NCBI GenBank assembly: GCA_003331585.1
Contig: QOPG01000006.1
Location: forward strand, 1-64,000
DNA length: 64,000 nt
Reading direction: 5' to 3'
From: Gammaproteobacteria bacterium
GTDB lineage: Bacteria; Pseudomonadota; Gammaproteobacteria; Steroidobacterales; Woeseiaceae
Position numbers and translations under genes: made by a program. Each line of letters starts with the position of its first letter. Positions within the stretch are counted from its first letter, which is position 1. Shown one piece after another: positions 60,143 to 64,000 of this stretch. The notes beneath the pieces were generated by a model. The model searched no databases and was not told where the DNA came from. It was given only the letters and a program-made list of their open reading frames with translations.

Positions 60143-60493
60143 ATGGATGCATCAAAACAGACAGACACAATAATTGAAATTCTAGAAGAGAATAAAGCCT
60201 CAGATATTACGAAAATTGATGTTCAGCATCTGACATCTACAGTGGATTTTATGGTTATTGCTAATGGGACATCAACTCGACATATAAAGGCGCTATCAGA
60301 AATCGTCTTAAGAGAATCAAAAAAAATTAAAATTACATCAATTGGTATAGAAGGTGAGGATGGAAGCGATTGGATTTTAATTGATTTCCAGGATTTTTTG
60401 GTTCATTTGATGATTCCAAGAATAAGAGAATTTTATAATATAGAAAAGCTCTGGCAATTTAATTCAATGGAAAATAAAAAAATATCTGAATAA
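60143..60493 (+). CDS. rsfS: Ribosomal silencing factor RsfS
   Basis: A 116-residue protein of the RsfS/Iojap family. ASDITKIDVQHLTSTVDFMVIANGTSTRHIKALSE (residues 18-52) and DWILIDFQDFLVHLMIPRIREFYNIEKLW are diagnostic. It binds L14 (gene at 27203) and blocks subunit joining in starvation. Confidence 0.97.
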   Translation: MDASKQTDTIIEILEENKASDITKIDVQHLTSTVDFMVIANGTSTRHIKALSEIVLRESKKIKITSIGIEGEDGSDWILIDFQDFLVHLMIPRIREFYNIEKLWQFNSMENKKISE

Positions 60494-60506
60494 GAAGAAA
60501 TAGCTG

Positions 60507-60977
60507 ATGCATATTCACCTTATCACCGTAAGTTCAAAGCAGAAAAAATGGGAAAAATTGGCGTTTGATGATTATAAAGCAAGACTTCCTTCGAAATGGC
60601 GCTTCCAAATAGATGAGATCAGTACAATTAGACGAAAAAAAAACGAATCAACGTCAAATGTAGTAAAAGAGGAAAGCAAAAAAATATTAACCAAAATAAA
60701 ATCAAATGAATCAATAATAGTTCTAGATGAAGAAGGTGAAAATTTTACTACAAAAGAGTTGTATCTGAGGTTGCAATTGTTAAGCACTGTAAACAGTAAT
60801 CTTTGTTTTGTGATTGGAGGGCCTGATGGTATTTCAGAGGAATTGAAGCAAAAAAGCTCAATGAAGTGGTCGTTAACAAATTTAACATTACCACACGGGT
60901 TAGCAAAAATAGTATTTATAGAGCAAATTTATCGTCTTTGGACATTGGAGTCCCATCACCCTTACCACAGGTACTAG
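60507..60977 (+). CDS. rlmH: 23S rRNA pseudouridine-1915 N3-methyltransferase
   Basis: A 156-residue SPOUT methyltransferase (E. coli 155). VLDEEGENFTTKELYLRL, FVIGGPDGISEELKQ and LPHGLAKIVFIEQIYRLWTLESHHPYHR are present. Acts on helix 69 of assembled ribosomes. The next genes in most gammaproteobacteria are mrdA and rodA; here yhdP follows. Confidence 0.97.
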   Translation: MHIHLITVSSKQKKWEKLAFDDYKARLPSKWRFQIDEISTIRRKKNESTSNVVKEESKKILTKIKSNESIIVLDEEGENFTTKELYLRLQLLSTVNSNLCFVIGGPDGISEELKQKSSMKWSLTNLTLPHGLAKIVFIEQIYRLWTLESHHPYHRY

Positions 60978-61011
60978 AGAGAATTTTAATTCGAGCGAAT
61001 GCAATCTCTTG

Positions 61012-61017
61012 TATACT
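61012..61017 (+). promoter_or_regulatory. Possible -10 box before yhdP
   Basis: TATACT (61012-61017) lies 14 bases before the ATG. A -35 match 16 bases upstream (TTCGAG, 60990-60995) is poor. The short distance leaves almost no leader. Confidence 0.3.
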
Positions 61018-61031
61018 AACAATTAAAATAA

Positions 61032-64000
61032 ATGAAAATTAATTTAAAAAATCTTTCCTCTGCACTGATTATTTTTTTGGTAATTTCTTTTCTATTATCA
61101 GCGGCTGTCATAAGGACAGTTGTTCCTAAGATCGATGAATACAGCGAGGACTTAAAAAGCTGGATAAATGGTGGAAGTTCCTATGAAATTGATTTTTCAG
61201 CTGTAAATGCAAGATGGACATTCAGTGGTCCAGAATTGATATTCGATTATCCGCGTTTAGTAGAAAAGAATTCAAAAATTACTATCCTAAGTGCCGATCA
61301 ACTATTAGCTGAAATTGGAATCATTGATTTTTTATTAGGACGTTCGCTTGCCTTTGATCATCTGAAACTAAGCAACCTTGATATTATCCTTGAATATTCC
61401 ACTACTCATGGGCTTTCTGTCCAGGGCAAAGAATATAAAGATCTTTTAGCTCTTTTTAGTATAGGTGAAAAAAAAATCGAGGAATTTAAAATTGAAGGTG
61501 ATGCATTAAATGTGAGCATCAAATTAACTTCCTTGAGTAAAGAGTTTGATTTATTTTTACCTATCACAACTATAGAAATTAATGAAAATGAACTTTTGTT
61601 TGATACAAGGTTTGATTTACCAGAGAGCTTTGGTAAAACAATGTTATTTTCAGCGACCAAAAGACTGCTGAGTGAAGATAACTCTTCAGCATGGAGTTTG
61701 TATGTTGAGGGAGACGGCTTAAGCTTATCTCAATGGTTGAATTTAACTTCTTTTAAATATGATCGTGATTTAAGCGGATTAATCAATTTGGATTCGTGGA
61801 TGGAATTTGATCATGGTCGTTTGCAAAAAGTAACTTCAGATGTGTCTATAGTGGATTTAAAAAATAGTGCCGATGTAAATTCTCCAATTGGCATAAGTTC
61901 TCGTCTTGAGTTTTCTAGAAACGATTTTGGTTGGCTAGCTGTTGCTGATAAATTCCAATTTGAATCTGAGGGTAGATATACTCCAGAATCACGAATAGAA
62001 ATTCAAGCCTACGAGAGCAATTCTAATGATAATCTCACTTTAGATTCTAGTATTTCATATATTGCTCTTGAAGATTTGAGGATTTTATCTGGTTGGTTGA
62101 GAGTTGATTTTTTGGAGAATATATTAAAATATAATCCAAACGGAATCCTAAGAGATGCAAGTCTTAATATTTCAAATATTGATGATATAAGTTCAAGATT
62201 TGATTTTTCAACACGACTTAGCGATGTAAATATAGAGATCCCAATAAAAAAACACAGTGTGACAAATATAATGGGATTAAATGGCGAATTTTTCCTTAAT
62301 CAGACAGGAGGTAGGATTAATCTAGAATCGCAGAATCTCAGATTAAAATCTGACGATTTTATTGATGATGATTTAAGTCTGAGTAATATTGGAGGTTCTA
62401 TAATTTGGCGAGAAAACTCTGAAGGTATTGTTTTTCTCTCTGACCAAATTGTTATGAAAAACTCATATTTTGATATGTCATCGAGTTTAGAGATTACATG
62501 GCCTAAAAATAAAAAATTACCATATGTTGATATAGAGAGTTTTTGGAATATTGATGATGTAGTGCCTTTTAAAAGATTGCTTCCAAAAAAATACATAAAC
62601 CCTAATTTATATGATTGGATACAAGAAGCTTTCTTATCTGGAAGCGTTAAAAATGGAAAAATGAAAATTGCTGGAATGTTGGAGAATTTTCCCTTCAAGG
62701 AGCGAACTGGAATTTTTCAAGTCAGAGCAAAAGCTGAAGATATGGTTCTTAATTATGCAAGAAACTGGCCTGATGCTAAAATTATTTCAATGGATTTTGA
62801 GTTAGACTCCGACCATATATTTTCTCTAAAAAATCAATCCATTCATGCTGGGATGATTATGGAAAATGCAATGCTGGAAATCAAAGATCTTAGTGAACCT
62901 GAGCTTAGTATAGTATCCAATGCATCATCAGATCTAGAAACGATTAATAATTTTCTTGTTTCAACGCCGATCGATGATTATTTTGGTGGAATGCTGAGAA
63001 AAATGAGCTTCTTAGGTACAGCAGAATATGATGTTGATATTAAAATGCCACTTAGACTAAAAGAAAGAGAGAAATATAATTTTATAACTGGAGTTAAATT
63101 TTATGATTCTTCTATTGATGTTGAGGAGCTAGATCCTGTTATTTCCAATTTAAATGGCTTTATTTCCATATCAAGAAAAAATATCTTTACAGATAATTTA
63201 AATGCCAGATGGCTTGATTCTGATGTCAAGATAAGTGCTTCGAGAGCCCCAGAAGATGATTTATTTCTAAATAGCATTGTCAGTATAAAAGGAAAAACAT
63301 CGACTAAAAAGATTGAGGATCAATTCAATTTATCATTTGACGAAAAAGTTTCAGGAACCAGTAATTTTGAAGTAAATCTTAATATACCAAAATATGATCT
63401 TGATAATCCCTCACCTTTCTTTATAAATGTCAGTGCTGATCTTGATCATATAAGTATCAATCTTCCAGAACCATTTAAAAATTTAAGTAATTCAAAAAAA
63501 ATATTGGATTTAAATATTTTTTTCCCAGAGAAGGATTTGATTTCTTATAGAGGTGGGATTGATACAGATATCAGCTGGAATTTGAATTTTAAGAATGAAA
63601 TAAATGATTGGAATTTTGAAAGAGGAAGCCTAGTTTTAGGGGCAAAAGATTACTCTGATTCAAATTCAAGAGGTTTACACATTAGAGGTGAAACAAAATA
63701 TTTTGACTTTGAAGAGTGGGAGCAACCATCAGAATCAAGTAACAAAAAACAGGATAACCTTTATAAAAATATAATTAGATCTGCTGATGTTAGAGTAGGA
63801 AATCTCATGATTTTTGGACGTTCTTTCCCAAACCAACGCATAATTGTGAACAAAGGGTCCACTGATTGGATAATTGAGACTGAAGGTGAAAAAGCAGATG
63901 GTAATATAAGTTTGCCATATACAATCAATTATGATGATCCATTAAATATCGATATGAATAAACTTTATATTGGCGATGTTGAGAAAGAATGGGGGTCAAC
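61032..64000 (+). CDS. yhdP: YhdP-family AsmA-like envelope protein (3' end outside window)
   Basis: The frame from ATG 61032 stays open to the window edge, 989 codons plus two bases. YhdP proteins run to about 1270 residues, so some 280 are missing. An N-terminal membrane anchor (about 10-29) is followed by VRTVVPKIDEY-like text (VIRTVVPKIDEY) and a long beta-rich periplasmic part. NARWTFSGPELIFDYPRL near residue 57 and DGNISLPYTINYDDPLNIDMNKLYIG near the visible end match the YhdP (TIGR02099) family. Such bridge-like proteins help move phospholipid to the outer membrane. Follows rlmH by 54 bases. Confidence 0.9.
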   Translation, partial: MKINLKNLSSALIIFLVISFLLSAAVIRTVVPKIDEYSEDLKSWINGGSSYEIDFSAVNARWTFSGPELIFDYPRLVEKNSKITILSADQLLAEIGIIDFLLGRSLAFDHLKLSNLDIILEYSTTHGLSVQGKEYKDLLALFSIGEKKIEEFKIEGDALNVSIKLTSLSKEFDLFLPITTIEINENELLFDTRFDLPESFGKTMLFSATKRLLSEDNSSAWSLYVEGDGLSLSQWLNLTSFKYDRDLSGLINLDSWMEFDHGRLQKVTSDVSIVDLKNSADVNSPIGISSRLEFSRNDFGWLAVADKFQFESEGRYTPESRIEIQAYESNSNDNLTLDSSISYIALEDLRILSGWLRVDFLENILKYNPNGILRDASLNISNIDDISSRFDFSTRLSDVNIEIPIKKHSVTNIMGLNGEFFLNQTGGRINLESQNLRLKSDDFIDDDLSLSNIGGSIIWRENSEGIVFLSDQIVMKNSYFDMSSSLEITWPKNKKLPYVDIESFWNIDDVVPFKRLLPKKYINPNLYDWIQEAFLSGSVKNGKMKIAGMLENFPFKERTGIFQVRAKAEDMVLNYARNWPDAKIISMDFELDSDHIFSLKNQSIHAGMIMENAMLEIKDLSEPELSIVSNASSDLETINNFLVSTPIDDYFGGMLRKMSFLGTAEYDVDIKMPLRLKEREKYNFITGVKFYDSSIDVEELDPVISNLNGFISISRKNIFTDNLNARWLDSDVKISASRAPEDDLFLNSIVSIKGKTSTKKIEDQFNLSFDEKVSGTSNFEVNLNIPKYDLDNPSPFFINVSADLDHISINLPEPFKNLSNSKKILDLNIFFPEKDLISYRGGIDTDISWNLNFKNEINDWNFERGSLVLGAKDYSDSNSRGLHIRGETKYFDFEEWEQPSESSNKKQDNLYKNIIRSADVRVGNLMIFGRSFPNQRIIVNKGSTDWIIETEGEKADGNISLPYTINYDDPLNIDMNKLYIGDVEKEWGS

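Noticed and set aside
61406-62698. Minus-strand ORFs opposite the yhdP gene
   Set aside because: The plus-strand frame is open throughout and matches the YhdP family; the antisense frames have no recognisable domain.

Overview
The window is a compact, AT-rich stretch of a gammaproteobacterial chromosome (by eye about one third G+C). It is built around the largest conserved gene block of such genomes: tRNA-tuf-secE-nusG, the L11/L10/rpoBC block, the str, S10, spc and alpha ribosomal operons, and, at the other end, miaB-phoH-ybeY-corC-lnt-leuS-lptE. Gene order, the cmoAB pair, YhdP, LptE, HolA and a 101-residue S14 without a zinc site all point to Gammaproteobacteria. Short spacers, many overlapping start/stop codons and low G+C suggest a streamlined, probably marine lineage (SAR86-like would fit). 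That last assignment is inference, because no 16S gene is present. I see no insertion sequence, prophage, CRISPR array or rRNA gene.

Layout. 1-4632: a minus-strand group (a flavin-binding PNPOx-like fragment, an SLC13 transporter, a GbsR/MarR regulator), then cmoA-cmoB, then a plus-strand VanY-type peptidase. 4689-7588: a promoter and tRNA-Tyr, tRNA-Gly, tRNA-Thr, tuf, tRNA-Trp, secE, nusG. 7606-18471: rplKA, an L10-type leader, rplJL, a strong hairpin, rpoB, rpoC. 18531-21952: str operon (rpsL, rpsG, fusA) with rpsJ attached directly and no tufA. 21953-22302: a 350-base gap carrying a good promoter and a structured leader. 22303-35815: rplC to rplQ, including secY, rpmJ and rpoA, almost without gaps. 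35898-40796: an accessory group on the plus strand (SDR, trpS, an ICMT-like membrane methyltransferase, a HalD/BesD-like Fe(II)/2OG oxygenase, a second SDR, a CsaA-like tRNA-binding protein, upp). 40831-41913: cspA and a periplasmic cyclophilin. 41922-46651: uvrA (minus), MFS transporter, ssb. 46720-60977: miaB, phoH, ybeY, corC, lnt, an orphan cysC, leuS, lptE, cysS, sufE, yidD, a MerC-like protein (minus), a Trm112-like protein, holA, nadD, rsfS, rlmH. 61032-end: a YhdP/AsmA-like envelope protein cut by the window edge.

How the genes work together. Nearly everything serves gene expression: RNA polymerase, the ribosome, elongation factors, tRNA charging and modification, ribosome maturation (YbeY, RsfS, RlmH) and secretion (SecE, SecY). 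Envelope lipid genes (lnt, lptE, corC, yidD, yhdP) fill the far end. The points most worth a second look are: the apparent S10-type leader lying between rpsJ and rplC instead of before rpsJ; repeat-built acidic tails on L3 and L5; the trpS-linked oxygenase/SDR/methyltransferase set; an orphan APS kinase; and the direct rlmH-yhdP junction where cell-shape genes would commonly stand. I found no convincing wholly new system. The oxygenase cluster and the relocated leader are the best candidates.
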